The notes beneath the pieces are model-generated. The model was given only the letters and a program-made list of their open reading frames with translations. It searched no databases and was not told the DNA's origin. Shown in pieces: positions 24,183-34,122 of a stretch of 64,000 nt of DNA. Source of the DNA: Azoarcus sp. KH32C (GTDB lineage Bacteria; Pseudomonadota; Gammaproteobacteria; Burkholderiales; Rhodocyclaceae). Position 1 is the first letter of the stretch. Each line of letters starts with the position of its first letter. The DNA lies in contig NC_020516.1 of assembly GCF_000349945.1 (NCBI RefSeq), positions 3,782,001-3,846,000 on the forward strand, in the 5' to 3' direction. Made by a program: the position numbers and the translations under genes.

Positions 24183-27155
24183 TTACTCCGCCGCCGCACC
24201 GGGCATCCTGCCGTTCGCATTCGGCTGGACCACGGCTTCGTAATAGCTGAAGGCATCGCGCAGGTGGCCGCGCAGCACCTCGTCGTCCCAGGGCTTGGTC
24301 AGGAACTTGTAGAGCGCGCCGCTATTGACCGCCTGCATGATCGACTCGAGTTCGGTATAGCCCGACAGCACGATCCGGACCGTCTCCGGGTGCAGCACCT
24401 TCACTCGGGAGAGGAACTCCGTGCCGTTCATTTCGGGCATGCGCTGGTCGGACAGGATCACCTGCACCGGTTGGCTCGCGAGGATCTCCAGGCCCTCGCG
24501 CGCGCTCCCCGCGGTGAGCACCCGATAGCCTTCACCGCGCAGCAGCCGCCGGATCGCCGACAAGATGTTCGGCTCGTCGTCGACCACCAGCAAGGTGCGC
24601 GTCACGGACAACTGCGCCATTCCGGGCAGCGCCTTGTCCTGGCGCAACTGCTCGCAGAACTCGTCCGCCGTCACCGGCTTGCTGAACAGGTAGCCCTGCA
24701 TCTTGTCGCAGCGGTTCTTGCGCAGATAGCCGAGCTGCGGCTCGGTCTCGACGCCTTCGGCCACGACCTCGATGCCCATGCGGTGCGCGAGCCCGATCAC
24801 GGAGGTCGCGATGATCGCCGAACTCGGATCGGACACGATGTCGGTGACGAAGGAGCGGTCGATCTTCAGCTGATCGATCGGAAAACGGCTCAAGTAGCCG
24901 AGGCTCGAATACCCGGTTCCGAAGTCGTCCAGCGACAGCCGCACGCCGAGGCGCTTCAGGGCCACGAGGTGCTGCACGGCCTCTTCCGGCCGTTCCATCA
25001 GGATGCTCTCGGTCAGTTCGAGCATCAGGCGCCCCGGTTCGACTTCATGGCGCTTGAGGGCCGCCGCGACCGTCCCTTCGAGGTCGCCGCTGCGGAACTG
25101 CCGCGCGGACACGTTGACCGCGACGTTGACGTGCACCATCCCGTCATCCATCCAGGCGCGCAACTGCCGACAAGCCTCGTCGACGACCCAGGCGCCGATC
25201 GGCACGATCAAGCCGCAGCGCTCGGCCAGCGGAATGAACTTCAGCGGCGGCACCAGGCCCAGTCCCGGGCGTTCCCATCGGATCAGGGCTTCGGCGCCGC
25301 TGATGCGGCCGGTAACGAGGTCGACCTTCGGCTGGTAATACAGCACGAATTCACCGCGTTCCAGCGCGCGGCGCAATGCGACTTCCAGCTCCAGCGTGGT
25401 CAGCGCCTGACTGTTGAGCTCGCCGGTGTAATAGCTCAGCTGTCCGCCGCCCATCTCCTTCGCACGGTGGGCGGCGGTGTTCGCCTTGTCGAGCAGCACC
25501 TGCGCGGTATCGCCGTCCTCGGGACACACGCTGATCCCTACGCTGGAACTCACGTAGGCCTCGCGCGCCCCCGGCAGCGTGAAGGGCTCATCGAGCAGCG
25601 TCTGCAGCTCGCGCGCCATGCGCTCGGCGTCGCGAAAATCCGCCAGCCCCTCCATCACGACGACGAACTGGTCGCCGACGAGGCGCGCGAGCGTATCCTC
25701 GCTGCGCAGCCGGCTGCGCAGCCGCTCGGCGACCGCCTGCAGCACCGCGTCGCCGGCCGAGTGGCCGAGGCTGTCGTTGATGGTCTTGAACCGGTCGAGA
25801 TCGAAAACCATCACCGCGACCCCGTGCCCCAGCCCATGCCGGCGCGCGCGCTCGAGCGCATGTTCGAGCCGTACTTCGAGCAGCACGCGGTTCGGCAGGT
25901 CGGTGAGCAGGTCGAAATGCGCGAGGTGGCGCAGCTTTTCCTCGCTGTGCTTGAGCTGCGACAAATCACTGGCGAGGGCGACATAGTGGCTCGGGTCGCC
26001 GGCCTCGTCGCGCACCGTGTGGATCGACAACCACTGGGGGAACACTTCGCCGTCCTTGCGCCGGTTCCACACTTCGCCCTCCCAGAAACCGACTGTCTTG
26101 ATGCTCTCCCACATCGTGCGGAAGAAGGCCGGCTCCTGGCGTCCGGAGCGCAGGATGTTCGGGTTCTGCCCCAGCGCTTCGGCCTCGGTGTACCCGGTCA
26201 GGCGCGTAAAGGCCGGATTGACGGCAAGGATGCGCGGCGTCAGGTCGGTGATGATGACCGCCTCGCGGCTGCTTTCGAGCGCAACGCCATACAGGCGCAG
26301 CCGCTCGCCGAGTTCCTGTTCCCGCACATGCTCGCGCTGCAGCAGGACCTCCTGATGCACCTTTTCGAGGACCGCCGGCAGGCGGTCGAGATAGGTTTCG
26401 TTCTTCTCGAGATACTCGCTCACACCCAGGCGCTTCGCGGCGAACACCAAGTCCTCATCGTCCTGCTCGCTGACGAGCACGACCGGAACGTCGAGGCTAC
26501 GCTCGATGCGCACGACCTTCATGACCTCGAACGCGTCCTCGCCCGCGAGCCGGTCGTCGAGCAGGACCACGTCGCAGGGCAAGACCCCGTCAGGCGAGAC
26601 GGGCAGCCGCGCCAGCACCTCAACTCCGCTGGCGACCACGTCGAGCGTGATCTGCGGCGCATGCCGGGCCAGGTGGCGGCGCACCCGGTCGACGTGGATC
26701 TCGTTCTGCTCGGCAAACAGCACGCGCACCGGATGGCGATGAATTGTACGGCGCGCGCGCTGGCGAGCCGCGGCAGCGGCGAGGCTCGGCCCCAGGCGAT
26801 CGACGTAGCGGCCGCGCTTGGAGACATAATCGTCGGCGCCGGCCTTGAGCGCCGCCAGCGCCGTTGTCTGGTCACCCGAAGCCGTCAGCATCACGACCGG
26901 CAAGTGCAGATCGCGCTCATGGATGTCCGCCAGCAGCTCGAAGCCGCTGCCGTCGGGCAGCTGCAGATCGACAAGCACGACGTCGTAGTCCCGAGCCTTC
27001 TCCGCCAGCCGGCCACGCGCCTCGGCCACCGTTCCGACAATGTCGAGCCGCAGCCCCGGCAACTGGCGCTCCAGCGCACGTCGCACGAGGTCGGCATCGA
27101 GCGCGTTGTCCTCAACATAGAGCACGCGCAACGAAGGGCTCGGATGCTCGGTCAT
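24183..27155 (-). CDS. REC-REC-PAS-GGDEF-EAL-REC protein, predicted c-di-GMP phosphodiesterase
   Basis: A 990-residue cytoplasmic protein. Domain order with approximate residues: REC (8-125, phospho site in VLVDLQLPDG), REC-like (143-270, LLDDRLAG), PAS (290-410), GGDEF (420-580), EAL (590-840) and a C-terminal REC (860-975, ILSDQRMPEMNG). The GGDEF motif reads VGDQF, so cyclase activity is probably lost. The EAL residues are intact: EALIRWE, VNVSARQF, ELTES, DDFGTGYSS, LKIDRSF, AEGVETE and QGYLF. It should therefore degrade c-di-GMP under triple phospho-control. It is the last gene of the operon, 39 bp after a kinase. Confidence 0.9.
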   Translation of the reverse strand: MTEHPSPSLRVLYVEDNALDADLVRRALERQLPGLRLDIVGTVAEARGRLAEKARDYDVVLVDLQLPDGSGFELLADIHERDLHLPVVMLTASGDQTTALAALKAGADDYVSKRGRYVDRLGPSLAAAAARQRARRTIHRHPVRVLFAEQNEIHVDRVRRHLARHAPQITLDVVASGVEVLARLPVSPDGVLPCDVVLLDDRLAGEDAFEVMKVVRIERSLDVPVVLVSEQDDEDLVFAAKRLGVSEYLEKNETYLDRLPAVLEKVHQEVLLQREHVREQELGERLRLYGVALESSREAVIITDLTPRILAVNPAFTRLTGYTEAEALGQNPNILRSGRQEPAFFRTMWESIKTVGFWEGEVWNRRKDGEVFPQWLSIHTVRDEAGDPSHYVALASDLSQLKHSEEKLRHLAHFDLLTDLPNRVLLEVRLEHALERARRHGLGHGVAVMVFDLDRFKTINDSLGHSAGDAVLQAVAERLRSRLRSEDTLARLVGDQFVVVMEGLADFRDAERMARELQTLLDEPFTLPGAREAYVSSSVGISVCPEDGDTAQVLLDKANTAAHRAKEMGGGQLSYYTGELNSQALTTLELEVALRRALERGEFVLYYQPKVDLVTGRISGAEALIRWERPGLGLVPPLKFIPLAERCGLIVPIGAWVVDEACRQLRAWMDDGMVHVNVAVNVSARQFRSGDLEGTVAAALKRHEVEPGRLMLELTESILMERPEEAVQHLVALKRLGVRLSLDDFGTGYSSLGYLSRFPIDQLKIDRSFVTDIVSDPSSAIIATSVIGLAHRMGIEVVAEGVETEPQLGYLRKNRCDKMQGYLFSKPVTADEFCEQLRQDKALPGMAQLSVTRTLLVVDDEPNILSAIRRLLRGEGYRVLTAGSAREGLEILASQPVQVILSDQRMPEMNGTEFLSRVKVLHPETVRIVLSGYTELESIMQAVNSGALYKFLTKPWDDEVLRGHLRDAFSYYEAVVQPNANGRMPGAAAE

Positions 27156-27194
27156 GATATTTAAATACCTTCTTCTTGTTCGGGATGGCAGAGA

Positions 27195-28091
<897 letters not shown>

Positions 28092-28103
28092 TTCCCCTTT
28101 CTC

Positions 28104-30341
28104 CTATTCCGGTTCCGGGCCGAGCACGCGCAGCACTTCACCAAGCGTCGTGTCGCCCCGCGTGACCTTCGTCCAGGCGTCGTCCCACAATGATTCATGA
28201 CCGGTGGAGCGGGCGTGGGCGAGGAGCTCTTTCAAGCTTGCGCCGCGCGCGATCAGATCGCGCATCAGTTCGTCAGGCAGCAGGATTTCGTACAGGCCGA
28301 GTCGGCCGCGATAACCGGTGCCGTCGCACTCCGCGCAGCCCGCGCCCACGAATCCCGACGGCGGCGCGTTGCGGAAGCGCGGACCGAGGCGCGTGGCCTG
28401 CGCCGGGTCGGGCGCGACCTCCTGCCTGCAGTGACGGCAGATGCGCCGCACCAGGCGCTGGGCGATCACGCCTTCGAGGGCGCTCGCGATGATGAACGGC
28501 TTCATCCCGAGGTCGAGCAGCCGGGCGATCGTCGCCATCGCCGAATTGGTATGCAGCGTCGACAGCACCTGGTGCCCGGTCAGCGCCGCGTGGAAGGCGA
28601 CTTCGGCCGTCTCGTAGTCGCGGATCTCGCCAATCAGCAGCACGTCGGGGTCCTGCCGCAGGATCGCGCGCAGCACCGCCGGGAAGGTCAGGCCGATCTT
28701 TTCCTTCACCAGCACCTGACCCGCGCTGTCGAGGTAGTACTCGACCGGGTCCTCGATCGTGATGTAGTTCTTGGCAGGGCTCGCGTTGGCCTGCAGCAGC
28801 GAATACAGGGTCGTGGTCTTGCCGCTGCCGGTGGGTCCTGTCGCAAGCAACAGGCCTTGTGGCTTGTCGACCATCACACGCACCTTCGCGAGTCCGGTTT
28901 CGCCGAAACCGAGCCCGGCGAGACTCAGCACGGACGCATTGCGGTCGAGGATGCGCATCACGACCTTTTCGCCGTTGATCGTCGGCAGCGTGGAGATGCG
29001 CAGGTCGACGATGCGCATCGGCGATTTCACGGTCAGGCGGCCGTCCTGCGGACGGCGGCGCTCCGAGATGTCGAGCTCGGCCATGATCTTGAGCCGCGAC
29101 ACCAGCGGGCTGTGCAGCGCGTGCGGGATCTGGATCTTGTCCTGCAGCACCCCGTCGATGCGCAGGCGCACGACGACGTTCTTGGTGCGCGGCTGGATGT
29201 GGATGTCGGACGCGCCCAGGCGCATCGCCTCGAGGATGATCGCGTTGGCGAGACGGATCGCCGGCGGCTCGTTGGTCGATGCGAGGAGTTCGTCGAGCGG
29301 GACCGTGTCCTCGTCCTCGATGACGATCTCGATGCCCTCATAGGGGTCGGCAGTGCCGGCGATCGTCTGCAGCTCGCGGAAATCCACGCCCTCGCCGGTG
29401 CCGTACACCTCCTTGATCTTCGCGCGGATCGCCTCGATGTCCGCCATCACCACCTTGAGGTCGAGGCCCGCGGTGAAGCGCACGTCGTCGATCAAGCCGG
29501 CGTCCATCGGGTCGGCGACCGCGAGCATCAGCCGCCGGCCTTCGAGCTTCAGCGGAATCACCAGCTGACGCTCACAGAAACCGCGCGGAATCAGCTCCGC
29601 GACCGCCGCATCGACACGGAATTCCCCGAGCGACACCTCCTCGACCAGCAACTCCTCGCGCAGGATCTTGCGCAGCGGCTTCTCGGTGACCCAGCCGCGC
29701 TCGAACAGCAGCTTGACCATCGGCTCCTTGTGGATGCCCTGCAGCCTCGTCAGCTCCTGCAACTGGTTGCTGGTGATCAGGTTCTTCTTGTGCAGCATCA
29801 TCCCGAGCTGGCTGCGGTTCGATACCGCGAGCCGCGACAGCGCGGAGATTTCCTTCGACTTCTTTGCGTTCTCCTGGCTCAGCACGCGGTTCTTCTGGAC
29901 GAGATCGAACTGCTCCAGCGCGAGCGACACCGTCACCCGCAGATCGTCGTCGTTCCACGGCTTGAGGATGAACTTGTAGACCGCCCCCTCGTTGATCGCG
30001 CCCATCACCGCGCCCGTGTCGGCATGCCCCGTGAGCATGATGCGGATCGTATCCGGGTAGAGCGATTTGACCTTCTTCAGCAACTCGGCGCCGTTCATGC
30101 CCGGCATCATGTAGTCGCTGATGATCACGTGCGCCGGCGCCTCCTGCAGGCGCGCCAACGCTTCGCTGCCGTTGCCGGCGGTCACCACCTCGTAGGCCTC
30201 GGAGCGGAAAGTCCGAGTCAGGGCCTTCAGGATCGACGGTTCGTCATCGACGATCAGCAGCCGATACCGCGTCGGCGTCGACTCCGCGGTTTCCGCGGCG
30301 GGCGCGCTCTGACCGGTGAAGAAGGCGGCGTAGTTCGTCAT
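28104..30341 (-). CDS. REC-MshEN-GspE/PilB-type ATPase fusion
   Basis: A 745-residue protein. A receiver domain (about residues 25-140, phospho site in IISDYMMPGMNG) is fused to a segment resembling MshEN (QLGMMLHKKNLITSNQLQEL, then LLFERGWVTEKPLRKIL), followed by a full secretion/pilus ATPase. ATPase motifs are Walker A GPTGSGKTT, Asp box ITIEDPVEYY, Walker B VLLIGEIRD, His box LTGHQVLSTLHTN and a tetracysteine zinc motif CRHC...CAEC. MshEN domains bind c-di-GMP in MshE/PilB proteins; here the first motif has Q for R and N for G, so binding is uncertain. GTG 30347 or ATG 30341 may be the start; the kinase stop is adjacent. Confidence 0.9.
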   Translation of the reverse strand: MTNYAAFFTGQSAPAAETAESTPTRYRLLIVDDEPSILKALTRTFRSEAYEVVTAGNGSEALARLQEAPAHVIISDYMMPGMNGAELLKKVKSLYPDTIRIMLTGHADTGAVMGAINEGAVYKFILKPWNDDDLRVTVSLALEQFDLVQKNRVLSQENAKKSKEISALSRLAVSNRSQLGMMLHKKNLITSNQLQELTRLQGIHKEPMVKLLFERGWVTEKPLRKILREELLVEEVSLGEFRVDAAVAELIPRGFCERQLVIPLKLEGRRLMLAVADPMDAGLIDDVRFTAGLDLKVVMADIEAIRAKIKEVYGTGEGVDFRELQTIAGTADPYEGIEIVIEDEDTVPLDELLASTNEPPAIRLANAIILEAMRLGASDIHIQPRTKNVVVRLRIDGVLQDKIQIPHALHSPLVSRLKIMAELDISERRRPQDGRLTVKSPMRIVDLRISTLPTINGEKVVMRILDRNASVLSLAGLGFGETGLAKVRVMVDKPQGLLLATGPTGSGKTTTLYSLLQANASPAKNYITIEDPVEYYLDSAGQVLVKEKIGLTFPAVLRAILRQDPDVLLIGEIRDYETAEVAFHAALTGHQVLSTLHTNSAMATIARLLDLGMKPFIIASALEGVIAQRLVRRICRHCRQEVAPDPAQATRLGPRFRNAPPSGFVGAGCAECDGTGYRGRLGLYEILLPDELMRDLIARGASLKELLAHARSTGHESLWDDAWTKVTRGDTTLGEVLRVLGPEPE

Positions 30342-30347
30342 GGCCAC

Positions 30348-31535
30348 TCAGAGGGGAAGCTTGATGGTGACGGAAGTGCCGCCATGCGGCGGGCAGATCA
30401 GCGACACCGAGCCGCCGTGCGCGAGCACGATGTCGCGCGCGACGGTCAGACCGAGACCGGTGCCGCTGCCGACCTCGCGCGTCGTGAAGAAGGGATCGAA
30501 TACGCGCTGCTGGACGTCGGGCGGAATCCCCGGCCCGGTGTCCGCGATCTCCACCGTGATCGCCTCGCCGACGCTGCGCGTGCGCACCGCCACCTCTCCG
30601 CCGCCCGCAACCGCCTGCAGCGCGTTCTGCAGAATGTTGAAGAAGGCCTGGTTGAGGTGTCCGGGCAGGCAGAGCAGGCGCGGCAGCGGCTGCAGATCGG
30701 GGATCACGGTAACCCCAGCCGGCTTCTGCCCCTCGATCACCGCCAGCAGCGATTCGAGCTGCAGGTTGAGGTCGACCATCTGTTCCTCGGGCTGATCCAC
30801 GCTCGAAAAGCCCTTCAGGTCCCGCACGATGCGCGCGATGCGTTCGATGCCGCCGCGCGAATCGTGCAATAGCTCGCCGAAATCCTCGAACACGAAATCC
30901 AGGTCGCGCACTTTCCACGCTTCGGCAGGGATCACGTCGCGCAAATCCGCGAGGCCGGCGAGGTAGCGTTCGGCCGACGACAGGTTGCTGCTGATGAAGC
31001 CGAGCGGATTGTTGATCTCGTGCGCGACGCCGGCCGCGAGCTGCCCGATCGACGCGAGACGCTCGGCCTGGTAGAGCTGGCGCTGGCGCTCGTCGATGAT
31101 CTTGATCTGCTCCTTCACCTGCGCATCGAGCGTCGCCGCGAGCTCGCGATATTTCGTCTCGGATGCCTTCAAGGCCTCGTTCTGCTGCTGCAGCTTGGCG
31201 TAATCGGCGCGCACCGCCTCGAGGTGCAGGTCCGACACCATGCGCACCCGCGCCCGCGACACCAGCCCCCAGCGCACGAGGCGGGCCGCTTCCTTGAGCT
31301 TTTCCTGCGCACACGCGGCTGCGAGGTAGCCGATCGGTTCGAGTTCGAGGATCAGCGGCGCGCGCTCGGCGTCCGACGGCGGGACGGTGCTGCCGAAGGG
31401 GGCGCCGGCGGCGTCGAGCAGTGCCACCGGGCAGTCGAGCAGATTGCCCAGTGCGCGACAGAGTTCGTCGGCATCGCGTAGCCCCAGCAACTCGCCGAGC
31501 GTGAAGTCGCGGTCGAAGCCGTTCGCGTCGCTCAT
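30348..31535 (-). CDS. Soluble histidine kinase with an unassigned N-terminal sensor
   Basis: A 395-residue kinase. Residues 1-110 form an unassigned domain (LGELLGLRDADELCRALG, LLDAAGAPFGS), perhaps a PocR-like ligand pocket, followed by a coiled coil (about 125-165), the H-box AAGVAHEINNPLGFISSN and a HATPase domain (NILQNALQAV, ADTGPGI, GSGTGLGLT). The ATG at 31535 overlaps the MglA-type GTPase stop as ATGA, so translation is coupled. An open frame extends upstream within the GTPase gene but is arginine-rich and not credible. There is no membrane segment. Confidence 0.9.
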   Translation of the reverse strand: MSDANGFDRDFTLGELLGLRDADELCRALGNLLDCPVALLDAAGAPFGSTVPPSDAERAPLILELEPIGYLAAACAQEKLKEAARLVRWGLVSRARVRMVSDLHLEAVRADYAKLQQQNEALKASETKYRELAATLDAQVKEQIKIIDERQRQLYQAERLASIGQLAAGVAHEINNPLGFISSNLSSAERYLAGLADLRDVIPAEAWKVRDLDFVFEDFGELLHDSRGGIERIARIVRDLKGFSSVDQPEEQMVDLNLQLESLLAVIEGQKPAGVTVIPDLQPLPRLLCLPGHLNQAFFNILQNALQAVAGGGEVAVRTRSVGEAITVEIADTGPGIPPDVQQRVFDPFFTTREVGSGTGLGLTVARDIVLAHGGSVSLICPPHGGTSVTIKLPL

Positions 31536-32185
31536 GACGGCAGTCCTCCGGCGGCGGTGACGAAGCGCTCCTCGGTCAGGCCATGCTCTCCGGCCAGATC
31601 CAGCTCCTCCGCATAACGTTGCCAGACGCCGTGCAGCAGCGCGCTGAAGGTCTCGCGCACGCCGCTCCCTTCGGTCGCCGTCGCGAAGAACAGCGGCCAT
31701 GGCGCCCCGGCGTACCGTTCGCGGACTTCATCCTCGGACAGGATGTCGGGCAGGTCGCGCTTGTTGAACTGCACGACGAGCGGCAGGTGTTGCAGGTCGA
31801 GCCCGACGCGCCCCACGTTCTCGGCGAGGTTCTGGAAGGATTCGCCGTTGTTGGTCGCCTGCAGGCGCTGGGAGTCGGCGACGAACACGATGCCGTCGGC
31901 GCGAGACAGCACCGCCTTGCGCGTACCGTCGTGCGCGACCTGGCCGGGGACGGTGAACAGCCGGAAGCGGATCGTCAGGCCCGAGGCCGCGCGAAACCCG
32001 AGCGGCAGCAGGTCGAAGAACAGCGTCCGGTCGTGCTGGGTTTCGAGCGTCATCAGCTCCCCTTTCATCTGCGCGTCCGCGATGTCGTGCAAACACATCA
32101 GGTTGGTCGTCTTCCCGCCTTGCGCCGGCCCGTAATACACCAGCTTGAAGGTGAGCCGATTGGCCTCCCGCTCCAATTCGGGCAT
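31532..32185 (-). CDS. MglA-type small GTPase
   Basis: A 217-residue Ras-like GTPase of the MglA (gliding/polarity) family. The P-loop is YYGPAQGGKTTNL; the switch II region TVPGQVAHDGTRK is typical of MglA; base specificity comes from NKRDLP; ADGIVFVADSQ is also a family match. In Myxococcus, Pseudomonas and others MglA controls cell polarity and type IV pilus ATPases together with a Roadblock partner MglB. No MglB-like gene is visible in the operon. It overlaps its neighbours on both sides (REC stop at 32185-32187, kinase start at 31535). Confidence 0.92.
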   Translation of the reverse strand: MPELEREANRLTFKLVYYGPAQGGKTTNLMCLHDIADAQMKGELMTLETQHDRTLFFDLLPLGFRAASGLTIRFRLFTVPGQVAHDGTRKAVLSRADGIVFVADSQRLQATNNGESFQNLAENVGRVGLDLQHLPLVVQFNKRDLPDILSEDEVRERYAGAPWPLFFATATEGSGVRETFSALLHGVWQRYAEELDLAGEHGLTEERFVTAAGGLPS

Positions 32186-32766
32186 CAGATCTTCCCCAGG
32201 TCGCCGTCGTCGAGCAGGGACTCGTCGATCATCACCGAGCCGTCCGGCCCCCAGATCACGCTGGTGATGCCCGGTTCCTGGGCTTCGAGGCGCTTGCGCT
32301 CGATTTCCTCGGGCGAGACCTGGCCCATCGACAGCCGCGCCAGGTCGGCAAGGCGCTGGTTTTCCATCGTGAGCTCACGCAGCGCGAGCGCCTGCCCGAT
32401 CGCCGAGAGCAGCTCGTAGTCGTTCCACGGCTTGGACAGGAAGCGGTTGATGCCCGCGTCGTTGATCGCACCGATCAGGCCGTTGAGGTCGGCATAGCCC
32501 GACAGGATCAGGCGCGCGCACTCGGGCTGCAGCTCGCGAAACGCCTTGAGGAAGGCGACGCCGTCCATGCGCGGCATCCGGTAATCGGACAGCACCAGGT
32601 CGTAGGCCGTATGGCGGGCCTTCTCCAGCGCGGCCTCGGGCGAGGCGAAACAGTCCACGGTGAGCTTGTAGGTCTTGTCGCCGACCGTACAAGGCGTCAG
32701 GGTCAGCAGGCGGCGCAGCGCCTTCAGGATGGATTCTTCGTCATCGACGATCAGTATGCGGTTCAT
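32185..32766 (-). CDS. Response regulator with a short C-terminal extension
   Basis: A 193-residue protein. The REC domain (1-125) carries the DDE acidic pocket, a phospho-acceptor Asp in VLSDYRMPRMDG and the KPWND motif. Between beta-1 and alpha-1 region it holds a slightly longer loop (TPCTVGDKTYKL). The tail of about 65 residues is a helix (ELTMENQRLADLARLSMGQV) and an acidic end with PDGSVMIDESLLDDGD; no DNA-binding or enzymatic output domain is seen. It probably acts by protein contact, perhaps with the co-translated MglA-type GTPase whose start overlaps its stop. Confidence 0.88.
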   Translation of the reverse strand: MNRILIVDDEESILKALRRLLTLTPCTVGDKTYKLTVDCFASPEAALEKARHTAYDLVLSDYRMPRMDGVAFLKAFRELQPECARLILSGYADLNGLIGAINDAGINRFLSKPWNDYELLSAIGQALALRELTMENQRLADLARLSMGQVSPEEIERKRLEAQEPGITSVIWGPDGSVMIDESLLDDGDLGKI

Positions 32767-32784
32767 ACGCCTCCCGAACCTCTA

Positions 32785-34122
32785 TCAGGACGAGCCCGGA
32801 CCAGCGCCAGGACCCATACGTTTGTCGTTACGGATGTGCAGACTCAGGGATACCCCTTCGCGCCGGGCATAATCCTGGATCTGCTTCACGAGACTGGCAT
32901 CGAGAATGTAGTCGCCCGCCAGCAGCAACACGCCGTCGCGGCCGACCAGGTCGCGCGCGAGGACCATCCCTGGCTGAAGGTCGGCGGCCCGCACTTCGAG
33001 GTCCCGGCCGGTCTCCTGCTTCGGTCGCCCGAGCAGCTCCAGGAAGGCATCGACGACCTGCGGGTCGTAACGCTTGCCGCGCGACTGGGCGATCATCGCC
33101 TTCGCCTCGTCCGGGCTCATGCGCTTGCCCGCCAGCGTGCCGTTCTGCAGCCCGTCGTAATCGCTGGCGACGGCCAGAATCCTGGCGCCGAGCGGAATGC
33201 CCAGCCCGACCAGTCCGTCCGGGAAACCCTGCCCATCGAAGCGCTCATGATGCGAGCGTACGAGGCGCGCGGCCTCCTTCAACTCGTCGAGCGGCATCAA
33301 CGCGGATTCGCCGACCAGCGGGTGCTTGCGATACAGCCCCAGTTCCTCGCCGGTCATTTTCACGACCGGCCGCGCCAGCATCGCGTCGGGGAAGCCGATC
33401 TTACCGATGTCGTGCAGCAGCGCCGCGAGGAAGATGTCCTGCTGTCCCTTGGTGTCGAGCTCGAAATGGATCGCGAGCTTGCGTGCGAGATCCGCAACGC
33501 GCCGCGAATGGCCCGCAATGACCCCGCCGCGCAATTCGATCAAGCCCGTGAACATCTTGATCGAGATGAGGAAATTCTGTTTGAGCTTGTCGTTGGCGAG
33601 GTTGAGGAAGCTGTTGACCTGCTCGAGTTCGGCGGTGCGTTCGCGCACCTTCTGCTCGAGGTTCGCATTGAGCTCGCGCAGGGCCTCGTTCTGCTCCTGA
33701 GTCAGGGCCAGCAGCCGCGCGTTCTCCTCCCGCAGCCGGCGGTGCTCCAGTGCATCGCCGATGATCTGCAGCAGTTCGTCGTCGTCCCAGGGCTTGGCGA
33801 TGTAGCGGTAGATCTGGCCGCGGTTGATCGCGGCGATCGTGGACGTGATGTCCGCATAGCCCGTCAGCAGCAGCCGTGTGACGCCGGGCCAGCGCTGGCG
33901 CACCTGTTCGAGAAACTGCGCGCCGTCCATTTCCGGCATGCGCATGTCGGAGATGACAAGGTCGATCTTCTCGCGTTCGAGCACTTCCAGACCGGCGCGG
34001 CCGCTGTCGGCAAGGTGGATCGTATGGCCCGTCGGACGGAGCAGGCGCCGCAACGCGGAAAGGATTCCCGCCTCGTCATCGACCAGGAGAAGCGTAGCGG
34101 GCGGATGGGCCGTTTCGTTCAT
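32785..34122 (-). CDS. REC-HD-GYP response regulator (RpfG-like c-di-GMP phosphodiesterase)
   Basis: A 445-residue protein: REC (about 10-130, phospho site in VISDMRMPEMDG, KPWDDD), a coiled-coil linker (140-175) and an HD-GYP domain (190-375) with LLHDIGKIGFPD, HPLVGESAL and HHERFDGQGFPDGL. The glycine-tyrosine-proline element reads GFP, a common functional variant. A C-terminal tail of about 70 residues resembles a small beta-rich module (GMVLARDLVGRDGVLLLAG). It is the first gene of the minus-strand signalling operon, 18 bp before the single-REC gene, and should lower c-di-GMP when phosphorylated. Confidence 0.9.
   Translation of the reverse strand: MNETAHPPATLLLVDDEAGILSALRRLLRPTGHTIHLADSGRAGLEVLEREKIDLVISDMRMPEMDGAQFLEQVRQRWPGVTRLLLTGYADITSTIAAINRGQIYRYIAKPWDDDELLQIIGDALEHRRLREENARLLALTQEQNEALRELNANLEQKVRERTAELEQVNSFLNLANDKLKQNFLISIKMFTGLIELRGGVIAGHSRRVADLARKLAIHFELDTKGQQDIFLAALLHDIGKIGFPDAMLARPVVKMTGEELGLYRKHPLVGESALMPLDELKEAARLVRSHHERFDGQGFPDGLVGLGIPLGARILAVASDYDGLQNGTLAGKRMSPDEAKAMIAQSRGKRYDPQVVDAFLELLGRPKQETGRDLEVRAADLQPGMVLARDLVGRDGVLLLAGDYILDASLVKQIQDYARREGVSLSLHIRNDKRMGPGAGPGSS

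Noticed and set aside
24264..27164. Plus-strand open frame of 966 codons
   Set aside because: It is antisense to the REC-PAS-GGDEF-EAL protein, shows no domains and has composition typical of a reverse-frame shadow (His/Arg/Asp-rich).
28197..30872. Plus-strand open frame of 891 codons
   Set aside because: Antisense to the REC-ATPase gene and kinase, whose motifs are unmistakable.
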